A stretch of DNA of 31,937 nucleotides, from assembly GCA_003343995.1 (NCBI GenBank), contig QAKE01000042.1, forward strand, positions 76,476 through 108,412. The letters are read 5' to 3'. Below are positions 22,895 to 29,793 of this stretch, in pieces. Within the stretch, counting starts at the first letter, position 1. Each line of letters starts with the position of its first letter. The translations under genes and the position numbers were made by a program. The DNA is from Bacillota bacterium. GTDB lineage: Bacteria; Bacillota; Clostridia; Christensenellales; Borkfalkiaceae. Below the pieces are notes generated by a model. The model was not told the DNA's origin. It saw nothing but the letters and a program-made list of their open reading frames with translations, and made no database searches.

Positions 22895-23710
22895 TTAAAG
22901 TTCCTTAATGGTTTTGCGGGGGCATTTCGCCACGCAGGTTTTGCAGCCGGTGCACTTCGCGTAATCGATGACCGGCAGGTTATCCACCATCGTGATGGCG
23001 TTTTCCGGACAGTTTTTCGCGCAGAGCCCGCAACCGATGCAGCCGATTTCACAAACGCTCATCGTTTCCTTGCCGCGGCAGGGGGTGGAGCACGCCACGT
23101 ACACCTTCGCGCGCTTGGGGATCAGGCGGATAATGTGCTTGGGGCAGTTTTTTACGCAAAGCCCGCACGCTTCGCAAAGCGCTTTGTCCACGAGCGCCAC
23201 GCCCTCTTTCACGGCGATCGCCGCGTAGGGGCAGAGGGATTCGCACGTGCCTTCGCCCATACAGCCGAAAGAGCATTGCTTTTTGCCGCCGAGGTACATG
23301 CCCTCCGCAAGGCAACCTTCGTTGCCCACGTAATTATATTTGTTTTTGCTCTTTACGCCGCCGGCGCAGGCGACCACCGCGTAAACGGGTTCGCTCGCCG
23401 CAAATTCCACGCCGAGGATCTCCGCGATCGCCGCTTTGTTTTCGTTGGGCGTCGGTCCGCAGGCGGTCAGCTCCGCTTTGCCTTCGGCAAGCGCTTTCGC
23501 AAAGCCCTCGCAGCCGGCGTAACCGCAGCCGCCGCAGTTGGCGCCCGCAAGGTGTTCGGCGATTTTCGCCACCTTTTCGTCGGTCTTTACGGAACAGAAT
23601 TTCGATACGATCAAAATGAGCGCGACGAATACGATCGCCAAGGCCGCCGCGATTCCCGCAACGAGCCCCACTTTATCCCATTGTATTGCCGCAAGTAAAT
23701 TGATATTCAT
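22895..23710 (-). CDS. rnfB: Rnf electron transport complex subunit B
   Basis: A 271-residue iron-sulfur subunit, the proposed entry point for electrons from reduced ferredoxin. An N-terminal membrane helix (about 15-35) is followed by the RnfB-specific four-cysteine domain (Cys59, Cys62, Cys67, Cys84 in 'ANCGGCGYAGCEGF'). Ferredoxin-type CxxCxxCxxxC motifs start at 179 ('CEACGLCVKNCP'), 224/227 ('CIGCGLCAKNCP' region) and 253 ('CTGCKTCVAKCP'), and further cysteines at 146-160 suggest another cluster. This is the multi-cluster clostridial form. It is last in the operon, 12 bases after rnfA, with AAGGAGG before its ATG; a long terminator follows. Confidence 0.96.
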   Translation of the reverse strand: MNINLLAAIQWDKVGLVAGIAAALAIVFVALILIVSKFCSVKTDEKVAKIAEHLAGANCGGCGYAGCEGFAKALAEGKAELTACGPTPNENKAAIAEILGVEFAASEPVYAVVACAGGVKSKNKYNYVGNEGCLAEGMYLGGKKQCSFGCMGEGTCESLCPYAAIAVKEGVALVDKALCEACGLCVKNCPKHIIRLIPKRAKVYVACSTPCRGKETMSVCEIGCIGCGLCAKNCPENAITMVDNLPVIDYAKCTGCKTCVAKCPRKTIKEL

Positions 23711-23722
23711 AACTTCGCCTCC

Positions 23723-24325
23723 TTAACCCAACAGCGAGAATACGTAAAACGCCATCGCCATAAAGCAGGCGGCGATCATCGCGATGGGGAAACCCTTCAG
23801 GTGCTTGTTGATGGGCAGCGCCGCGATTTTTTCCCTCAGCCCGCTCATCACCACGATGGCAAGGGTAAAGCCGAGACCGGCGAAGAACCCGTACAGCACG
23901 GCAAAACCCATGTTCATGGAGGAAATGCCGAGTAAAGCGAGCATCTGCGCCTCGTCGATGACCAGCTCCGCCACGCCGAGCACCGCGCAGTTGGTGGTGA
24001 TCAACGGCAGGTAGATGCCCATCGCTTTATAGAGCGTGGGGGAGAATTTTTTCAAAACCATTTCGATCATCTGCACCAGCGCCGCGATGACGAAGATAAA
24101 GATGATGATTTCCAGATATTCCAACCCCATCGGCACGAGCAGATAGGTGTAAATCGGGTAGGTGATGAGGCAGGTAATCGTCATGACGAAGGTGACCGCC
24201 ACGCCCATGCCGAAGGCGTTGGACGTGCTTTTGGAAACGCCCAAAAACGGGCAGATCCCCAAAAATTGCACCACGACGAAGTTGTTTACGAATACTGCGG
24301 CAACGATTATCGTGAAAAATGCCAT
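23723..24325 (-). CDS. rnfA: Rnf electron transport complex subunit A
   Basis: A 200-residue integral membrane subunit with six hydrophobic helices, homologous to NqrE. It pairs with RnfE to hold the membrane-embedded iron-sulfur cluster. The cysteine-bearing segments 'FLGICPFLGVSKS' (about residue 25) and 'ITTNCAVLGVAEL' (about residue 113) are both present. Length is normal. It begins 3 bases after the rnfE stop codon, with GGAGG upstream (AGGAGGTTT...ATG). Confidence 0.96.
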   Translation of the reverse strand: MAFFTIIVAAVFVNNFVVVQFLGICPFLGVSKSTSNAFGMGVAVTFVMTITCLITYPIYTYLLVPMGLEYLEIIIFIFVIAALVQMIEMVLKKFSPTLYKAMGIYLPLITTNCAVLGVAELVIDEAQMLALLGISSMNMGFAVLYGFFAGLGFTLAIVVMSGLREKIAALPINKHLKGFPIAMIAACFMAMAFYVFSLLG

Positions 24326-24328
24326 AAC

Positions 24329-24988
24329 TTAAACCTCCTCCGCCGCCGTCTGCGCCGTTTCGGCGTCTTTCAGACGGTACGCCTTGATCTTGTTTTTCGT
24401 GTGCAGGGTGTAGGAAATAAATCCGAACACCGCGATGAATAAACCGTAGGTGAAGAACGCGCCCGCGCTCGAAGCGAAAAACTCGATTTTGAAATTCCAA
24501 AGTTTCACGCCGAACACCGAACCCGCGCCGAGGATTTCGCGGAACGCGCCCATCAGCGTAAGCGCGAGGGTGAACCCGATGCCCATGAACAAGCCGTCCG
24601 CCGCGGAGGCGAGCGGTCCGTTTTTGCTGGCGAAACTCTCCGCGCGCGCCAAGATAATGCAGTTCACGACGATGAGGGGGAGATACAGCCCCAAACTTTC
24701 GTAAATCGACGGCAGAAATTTATCGAGCACCAACCGCACGATGGTTACGAAGGTGGCGATGATCAGCACGAACGCGGGGATTCTCACCTTGTCGGGAATG
24801 ACGTTCCGCAAAAGGGAAATGAACACGTTGGAGCAAATCAAAACGAAGGTGACCGCCGCGCCCATGCCCAGCCCGTTCATCGCCAGCGTGGTGAGCGCCA
24901 GCGTGGGGCAGGTTCCGAGCACGAGCTTGAGCGTCGGGTTGGACGTGATCACGCCGTCCATGGCGATTTTTTTATAATTTGTTTTCAT
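24329..24988 (-). CDS. rnfE: Rnf electron transport complex subunit E
   Basis: A 219-residue membrane subunit, partner of RnfA. 'LVLGTCPTLALT' near residue 26 and 'VVNCIILARAE' near residue 109 carry the cluster-binding cysteines. Six hydrophobic helices span the protein, and the C-terminal 25 residues are charged ('KIKAYRLKDAETAQTA'). The gene is packed between rnfG (one-base gap) and rnfA (three-base gap), so all are translated from one message. Confidence 0.96.
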   Translation of the reverse strand: MKTNYKKIAMDGVITSNPTLKLVLGTCPTLALTTLAMNGLGMGAAVTFVLICSNVFISLLRNVIPDKVRIPAFVLIIATFVTIVRLVLDKFLPSIYESLGLYLPLIVVNCIILARAESFASKNGPLASAADGLFMGIGFTLALTLMGAFREILGAGSVFGVKLWNFKIEFFASSAGAFFTYGLFIAVFGFISYTLHTKNKIKAYRLKDAETAQTAAEEV

Positions 24989-24989
24989 G

Positions 24990-25613
24990 TCAGCTTAAAT
25001 CCCCCCAAACGTAAAGGAGTACGAGGTTGACGGCGTTATTGATCGCGTTGGAAGATTTCGTCGCGCCCGATACGGCGTGCTGAATATCGTTGCCGTCGAA
25101 AAAAGCGTTGTTGTCGATGGTCGGCTTGCCCGTTTTGAAGAGGGTGCCGTCTTTCAGCTGTTCGGTGGTCAGCGTCGTGTATCTTTCAAAAAATTCACTG
25201 CCGAAAGAGGACATCAGCGTTTGCTTGTTGTAAGAATCGAGCACCGCTTTCTCCACGGAAACCGCCTCGCCGTTTTCGTACTTTACCAGCACCCAAAGCG
25301 TAACCGTTCCGTTTTTATAACCGTTCGAGCCCTTGGACTTGAAGAGGTCGTAGTCGGCGCCTTCGTCGGTAAAGGTGTAAATATCCTCGATCTCGCCGAG
25401 CTCCGTTTCCACGCGCTCGCCGTCGATTTCCTTTTCCTCCGCTTCCACGCTCTTGCCGTATACCTTCATGACCGCGCGGCTCAGACGCTCGTCTGCGGAA
25501 ACGAACAGCACGTCGTTCAATACGGCGAGCAGTCCGCACATAAACACCGTGATGAGCAAGAGCACGATCACGCATTTGAAGGCTTCCGTCTTGAAAATAT
25601 TCTTTTTCATCAT
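24990..25613 (-). CDS. rnfG: Rnf electron transport complex subunit G
   Basis: A 207-residue periplasm-facing flavoprotein with one N-terminal membrane helix (about 13-38). The covalent FMN attachment motif is intact: Asp176 followed by SGAT at 182-185 in 'DIQHAVSGATKSS', so Thr185 should carry FMN added by ApbE. No apbE gene is in the window. The start is either ATG 25613, overlapping the rnfD stop (ATGA), or the next codon ATG 25610, which is better spaced from GGAGG. Confidence 0.95.
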   Translation of the reverse strand: MMKKNIFKTEAFKCVIVLLLITVFMCGLLAVLNDVLFVSADERLSRAVMKVYGKSVEAEEKEIDGERVETELGEIEDIYTFTDEGADYDLFKSKGSNGYKNGTVTLWVLVKYENGEAVSVEKAVLDSYNKQTLMSSFGSEFFERYTTLTTEQLKDGTLFKTGKPTIDNNAFFDGNDIQHAVSGATKSSNAINNAVNLVLLYVWGDLS

Positions 25614-26578
25614 TTCGCCTCCTTCGCTTTTTTGGCTTTCACGTAACCGAACGGGCGGTTGACGATGAATTTATCGATGAGCGGCACGAACAGGTTCATC
25701 AGGAAGATGGCAAAGGAAACGATTTCCATCTTCGCAAAGTGGCGGAGCACCGCCGTCAGCGCGCCGAGCACGACGAAGTAAAGCACGTTGCCCCAAGTCG
25801 TATTGGGGGAGGTGGTGTAGTCGGTCGCCATGAAGATCGCGCCCAGCATCAGCCCGCCGCTTAAAATCGAGGGGAGGAAGTAGGCGAAATCGAACTTGTT
25901 GAGCGCCACGCTCATCAGTCCCGCCACCGCTATGTAGAGCACCGGCCAGCGCCAGTCGAGTATGCCGCGGATCACGAGATACAAGCCGCCGGCGATGAGG
26001 GCGATCTTGCACGTTTCGCCGATGCAGCCCGCAACGTTGCCCAGCAGCAAATCGAGGTTGTTCGGCATTTCGCCCAATTCCAGCAAGCCGCCGAGCGACG
26101 TCGCGCCGGTGAGCACTTCTCCCGTATACGGCTGCGCGTAAGCGGTCATCATCGTGCCGAAGGACAAAAATGCGAAAATTCTGCCGCCGAGCGCGGGGTT
26201 CACGAAGTTTTTGCCCGTGCCGCCGAAGATCATCTTGATGACGACGACGGCGAAAACCGCCGAAAGCACGGGGATATACCATTTCACTTCCGAGCTCAGG
26301 CACATGGCGAGCAGCAGTCCCGTCACCAGCGAGGAAAAGTCGAATTCCCGCAGGATCTGTTTGAACGGCTTTTTCATGACGAGCAGGTAGACGATTTCCG
26401 ACGCCACCGCCGAAACCGCCGAAAGGGCGATGACGAGCAGCGCCTTCCAGCCGAAGAATACGCACCCCATAACGCATGCGGGCAAGAGCGCCAAACACAC
26501 GTTGAGCATGATTTTGCGCGTGGTGTTCGCTCCTTTCGCGTGGGGGGAGTTGGAATAAAACTTAAGTTCTTCGTTCAT
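25610..26578 (-). CDS. rnfD: Rnf electron transport complex subunit D
   Basis: A 322-residue membrane subunit homologous to NqrB, thought to form part of the ion path. It has about nine hydrophobic helices. The FMN motif is present: TGAT at 157-160 in 'GEVLTGATSLGG' (Thr160). 'GGTGKNFVNPALGGRIF' at 119-135 is a conserved family block. It starts 12 bases after the rnfC stop and overlaps rnfG by four bases. The sequence does not settle whether sodium or protons are pumped. Confidence 0.96.
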   Translation of the reverse strand: MNEELKFYSNSPHAKGANTTRKIMLNVCLALLPACVMGCVFFGWKALLVIALSAVSAVASEIVYLLVMKKPFKQILREFDFSSLVTGLLLAMCLSSEVKWYIPVLSAVFAVVVIKMIFGGTGKNFVNPALGGRIFAFLSFGTMMTAYAQPYTGEVLTGATSLGGLLELGEMPNNLDLLLGNVAGCIGETCKIALIAGGLYLVIRGILDWRWPVLYIAVAGLMSVALNKFDFAYFLPSILSGGLMLGAIFMATDYTTSPNTTWGNVLYFVVLGALTAVLRHFAKMEIVSFAIFLMNLFVPLIDKFIVNRPFGYVKAKKAKEAK

Positions 26579-26590
26579 GCTTTCAAACTC

Positions 26591-27877
26591 CTATTTTTTT
26601 TCTCTCAGTTTCGCCTTGCAAAAGGCGATGCTTTGCACGAGCGCGCGTTTCGCGGGGCAGTTGTAGGCGCACGAGCCGCATTCGATGCAGTTCATCGCGC
26701 CGTATTTCGCCGCCTTTTCGTAATCGCCCGCAAGGGTGTACATTTCGATATACATCGGCATCAGCCGCATGGGACAGTTTTTCGCGCATCTTCCGCAGTT
26801 GATGCAGTTGCTCGGCGCGTCGAGGCTCGCCTCTTTCGCCGTTAAAAACAGCAATCCCGAATCGGTTTTGCGGGCGTATTGGTTCAGATCGGTAAGGTTT
26901 TTGCCCATCATCGGACCGCCCGCCACGTATTTGACGACGCCTTCCTTTTCCCCGCCGCAGAATGCCGCGATGTCGGTAAAGGGCGTGCCGATGGTCACTT
27001 TCAGGTTTTTCGCCTCGGCGATGCCGTCGCCGCTCACCGTCATCACGATTTCCGTAAGCGGCTTGTTGAGCTCCACCGCCTCGTACGCGGCGAAAAGCGT
27101 TTTGATGTTCTGCACGCAAACGCCCACGTCGAAGGGCATTTTGCCGACGGGCACTTTTCTGCCGGTGCAGCAGTAAATCAGCTGTTTTTCGCTGCCCATC
27201 GGGTACTGCTTTTGCAGCTCGACCACCTTCATGCCGCGTTCGGAAAAGGCTTGCACCGCCTCCGGCTTGTTCTTTTCGATGCCGACGACGACGTTTTTCA
27301 CGTTGAGCGCCGCGGCGAGATAGTTGATGCCCTTCACGATCTCGTCGGGGTGTTCGAGCATCAGCCGATAGTCGCAGTTCAGATAAGGCTCGCATTCCGC
27401 GCCGTTGACCACGAGGGTGTCGAGGGGGCTTTTCGGCGTCAGTTTCACCGCCGTGGGGAACCCCGCGCCGCCGAGACCGACGATGCCCGCCTGCCGCACG
27501 CGTTCGATAATCGATTTATCGTCGAAGCTCTCCATGTTCGGCAGAAAAACCTCGTCGGTGCGGAAATCGTTTTTGATCACGATATATTTTTGCTTCAAAC
27601 CCATGGGGTTTACGATTTCCTCGATGCCGCTCACCGTGCCGCAAACGCCGGAATACACGTTGGCGCTCACCGCGCCGCTCGCCTCCGCGATCAGCTGCCC
27701 CTTCACTACGGTGTCGCCCGCGTTCACCACGGGGATCGCCGGCGCGCCGATATGCTGGGAAACGCTGATCTTCACGATTTCCGGCGCGGGCATCGTTTCA
27801 ATCGGCTTTTCGCGGCAAAGTTCCTTGCGGTCCTTCACGTGTATGCCGTAATGATACTTTTTGCCTTTGATAATCAA
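26591..27877 (-). CDS. rnfC: Rnf electron transport complex subunit C
   Basis: A 428-residue peripheral subunit that exchanges electrons with NAD(H). The flavin/nucleotide-binding 'GLGGAGFPTAVKL' begins at 134, 'NGAECEPYLNCD' follows, and two ferredoxin motifs stand near the C-terminus ('CINCGRCAKNCP' about 358 and 'CIECGSCAYNCP' about 397). This is the compact form without the long repeat tail seen in E. coli RsxC. The start codon is TTG at 27877, supported by AGGAGG 8 bases upstream. It is the first catalytic gene of the operon, 34 bases after the Gx-transporter gene. Confidence 0.96.
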   Translation of the reverse strand: MIIKGKKYHYGIHVKDRKELCREKPIETMPAPEIVKISVSQHIGAPAIPVVNAGDTVVKGQLIAEASGAVSANVYSGVCGTVSGIEEIVNPMGLKQKYIVIKNDFRTDEVFLPNMESFDDKSIIERVRQAGIVGLGGAGFPTAVKLTPKSPLDTLVVNGAECEPYLNCDYRLMLEHPDEIVKGINYLAAALNVKNVVVGIEKNKPEAVQAFSERGMKVVELQKQYPMGSEKQLIYCCTGRKVPVGKMPFDVGVCVQNIKTLFAAYEAVELNKPLTEIVMTVSGDGIAEAKNLKVTIGTPFTDIAAFCGGEKEGVVKYVAGGPMMGKNLTDLNQYARKTDSGLLFLTAKEASLDAPSNCINCGRCAKNCPMRLMPMYIEMYTLAGDYEKAAKYGAMNCIECGSCAYNCPAKRALVQSIAFCKAKLREKK

Positions 27878-27911
27878 AAGAATCTCCTCCTGAATGATAT
27901 TGCAAAGCGGT

Positions 27912-28433
27912 TTATCGCCGCTGGTTGTCGAAAAGGTTTTTCGGCAGGATTTTTACCGTAAGATATACGGCGAACCCCACCGCCACGCCCGCGATCGCGC
28001 CGATTACGGCGAGATAGGGCAGATATACGAGCGCCTCTTTCGTCTGCGTAACGAGCGCGAAAACGACGTTTTGCACCGCGCTGTGCACGAGCGCCGCCGC
28101 CACGCTGACGGAAACGAGGGATATTTTCGGAAATAGAAAACGAAATAACAGATATTCGGTAAGGAGCGCGGCGAAGGACGCGGGCAGCGAATACATCAGC
28201 GCGGAAAAATTTCCGCCGAAGAGCGCGCCGAGCAGGCATTTCGCCAGCACGGTCAGCCCCGCCTCCGCGCCGCCGAACATCACCAGCGCCAAAAGGGTGA
28301 ATATGTTGGAAAGCCCCAATTTCGCGCCCGCGAAAAACAGCGGGGGAAACAGGCTTTCCAGTAAAAACGCGAGCAAGGAGAGCGCGCATAACAGAGAAAG
28401 CGTTGCGATTTTTTTCGCGTTGAATCGTTTCAT
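27912..28433 (-). CDS. Gx transporter family protein
   Basis: A 173-residue membrane protein of the Gx-transporter family (Pfam Hpre_diP_synt_I), which is often mislabelled as heptaprenyl diphosphate synthase component I. It has five to six hydrophobic helices. 'FPPLFFAGAKLGLSNIFTLLAL' and 'GLTVLAKCLLGALFGG' are the family signatures and resemble ECF-type substrate-binding membrane proteins. The gene lies between a NusG_II gene (8-base gap) and rnfC, a repeated arrangement in Clostridia. A flavin- or cofactor-related uptake role has been suggested by that context only. AGGAGGG precedes ATG 28433. Confidence 0.88.
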   Translation of the reverse strand: MKRFNAKKIATLSLLCALSLLAFLLESLFPPLFFAGAKLGLSNIFTLLALVMFGGAEAGLTVLAKCLLGALFGGNFSALMYSLPASFAALLTEYLLFRFLFPKISLVSVSVAAALVHSAVQNVVFALVTQTKEALVYLPYLAVIGAIAGVAVGFAVYLTVKILPKNLFDNQRR

Positions 28434-28441
28434 GTTCCCTC

Positions 28442-28906
28442 CTAACCCACGACGGGGCGGTCTATTTCTCCGCCGTCCGCCTTAAATACGAGAGAATGGG
28501 GCGCGCAGACCGCGCTTTGCCCCGCTTTTTTCACGGCGGGTGAGTGCACGCAGTCCTTTCGCGCGGAACAGTTTGCGTCCTTCACGAAAAACGCGCGTTC
28601 CGTCCTGTCGATTTCCACAACGTTAAATCCCTCCTCGCCGGTGGCGATGGTTACGAGCAGAACGCCGTTTTCCTCCCGCACGCTCACCTCGTCGGAATAA
28701 ATGCGGTAGCTGCCGGCGGAAAAGTCGTAGGAAAACAGCGTTTCTCCGCCGCGGGAAACGCTCATGGTTTCAACGGCGCCGGCGTTGCAGGTATTGCAAC
28801 ATAAAAAAAGAGAGAAGATCATAACGGCGGCGAGCAAATAAATCAGTAAATCCGGTAATTGAAACGGTTTTGAATTTTTGATTACGTCCGCGTCGGTCTT
28901 CCTCAT
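28442..28906 (-). CDS. NusG domain II-containing protein
   Basis: A 154-residue exported or membrane-anchored protein: one N-terminal hydrophobic segment (about 20-40), then a small beta domain of the NusG_II family. The cysteine pattern 'NCSARKDCVHSPAVKKAG' and 'SAVCAPHSLV' (Cys113, Cys119, Cys134) matches the family's conserved block. A CCNTC cluster lies at 36-40 at the end of the helix. It is the first gene of the Rnf transcription unit. The start is ATG 28906; the same frame stays open far upstream on the minus strand, but that part opposes the next gene and is a shadow. Family function is unknown; its linkage with Rnf and Gx-transporter genes suggests a role in flavin or metal-centre assembly. 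Confidence 0.85.
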   Translation of the reverse strand: MRKTDADVIKNSKPFQLPDLLIYLLAAVMIFSLFLCCNTCNAGAVETMSVSRGGETLFSYDFSAGSYRIYSDEVSVREENGVLLVTIATGEEGFNVVEIDRTERAFFVKDANCSARKDCVHSPAVKKAGQSAVCAPHSLVFKADGGEIDRPVVG

Positions 28907-28935
28907 ACAATCTCTTTCGCGCAAAGCGCGCGCTG

Positions 28936-28958
28936 CGTTCGCGCTTTCAGCGCAAACG
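28936..28958 (-). promoter_or_regulatory. Leader hairpin of the Rnf operon
   Basis: CGTTCGCGCT (28936-28945) and AGCGCAAACG (28949-28958) form a ten-pair stem (one mismatch or wobble) with a three-base loop. It lies in the roughly 60-base leader between the promoter and the first start codon. A second GC-rich partial stem (GCGCG...CGCGC) adjoins the ribosome site. Confidence 0.45.
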
Positions 28959-28973
28959 TATTCAACTATATAC

Positions 28974-29002
28974 ATTATATATAATTTAAACGGGACTGTC
29001 AA
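28974..29002 (-). promoter_or_regulatory. Consensus promoter of the NusG_II-Gx-rnf operon
   Basis: On the minus strand a perfect TTGACA (29002-28997), a 17-base spacer and a perfect TATAAT (28979-28974). This is the strongest promoter by sequence in the window and fits high expression of an energy-conserving complex. Confidence 0.88.
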
Positions 29003-29074
29003 GAAATTCGAGCGTGCGCGCCGAAAACAGCGAAATTTGTCTGAAAAATTTGTAAACAAACTTATATAAAATGC

Positions 29075-29102
29075 TTGACAAATTATTAAAAAGTGGTACA
29101 AT
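29075..29102 (+). promoter_or_regulatory. Promoter of the RHH-clpB operon
   Basis: TTGACA (29075-29080) and TACAAT (29097-29102) are 16 bases apart. The heptamer TTAAAAA occurs at 29086 and 29107, 21 bases apart, on either side of the -10 box, and could be a binding site. I see no CIRCE element and no CtsR-type tandem heptads. Confidence 0.7.
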
Positions 29103-29131
29103 ATTCTTAAAAATACGACGGGAGGAAAAAT

Positions 29132-29773
29132 ATGGCAAAGGTGGTTTATTCCCTCGCGCTGGACGACGAGGTGATACGGCAGGTGGACGGCGCGGCGCGC
29201 AAGGCGGGCATGAGCCGTTCCAACTTCGTCAACCGCGTTCTCGCGGAGGCGGTGGGGTTTGAAACGGCGCAGCAGCGCATCGCCGACGTGTTCGCCGCGG
29301 TGGAAAATCTTTTGAAAGAGCACGGCAATCTGCATTTTTTCGACGCGACGGCGGGTATGGCTACGGTGACGGGCTCTATCGCCTGCCGCTACCGCCCGAA
29401 GATGAAGTACGCCGTGGAGATCTATCCGGAAAACAGAGATTATCTGGGAGAGGTGAAGATTTCCTCGCGCACGGGCAACGGCTACGTGAAAAACGCCATC
29501 GAGGAGTTTTACCGCCTTTGGTCGGCGATGGAGGCGCGCTATATCGCGGAGAATATTCCCGCAGAGATCGCCGACGGGCGTTTCCGCAGGGTGCTTCTGC
29601 GCCCCGCCGCCGCGCTCGACAGCGCCGCGCTCGCGCAGTCGATCGCGCATTATATCGACGTGTTCGACGCGCTCATCAACGAATATTTTACCGATCTGGA
29701 AACGGGCGATTTCAACGTTAAGGAAATGGAATACGCATTCCGCAGGGCGTTTTACATGCGCCCCGCAATCTGA
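29132..29773 (+). CDS. Ribbon-helix-helix protein of unknown function, upstream of clpB
   Basis: A 213-residue protein. The first 45 residues look like a ribbon-helix-helix DNA-binding domain: a short strand 'VVYSLALDDEVIRQVDGAAR' followed by 'GMSRSNFVNRVLAEAVG', the typical CopG/Arc pattern. The remaining 165 residues are a mixed alpha/beta domain that I do not recognise. It contains 'YRPKMKYAVEIYPENRDYLG' and an acidic helical end, and may bind a ligand or partner. GGGAGG precedes ATG 29132. The gene is 20 bases before clpB and shares its promoter. The architecture and location suggest a transcription regulator of the operon; this is inference. Confidence 0.7.
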   Translation: MAKVVYSLALDDEVIRQVDGAARKAGMSRSNFVNRVLAEAVGFETAQQRIADVFAAVENLLKEHGNLHFFDATAGMATVTGSIACRYRPKMKYAVEIYPENRDYLGEVKISSRTGNGYVKNAIEEFYRLWSAMEARYIAENIPAEIADGRFRRVLLRPAAALDSAALAQSIAHYIDVFDALINEYFTDLETGDFNVKEMEYAFRRAFYMRPAI

Positions 29774-29793
29774 ATTATAAGGGAGGTTTTGTT

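Noticed and set aside
22696..23052. N-terminal extension of the GNAT-like gene into rnfB
   Set aside because: The frame is open by chance through the rnf terminator and the end of rnfB, and the extra residues do not resemble a GNAT N-terminal half.
26879..27961. 360-codon plus-strand frame opposite rnfC
   Set aside because: Antisense to rnfC, which carries intact iron-sulfur and flavin motifs; composition is typical of a shadow frame.
29040..29131. CtsR or CIRCE operator upstream of the clpB operon
   Set aside because: I looked for tandem GGTCAAA-type heptads and TTAGCACTC-N9-GAGTGCTAA and found neither.
28907..29650. Upstream extension of the NusG_II gene to a 402-codon frame
   Set aside because: It would cross its own consensus promoter and run antisense through the RHH gene. 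The family match begins at the ATG at 28906.
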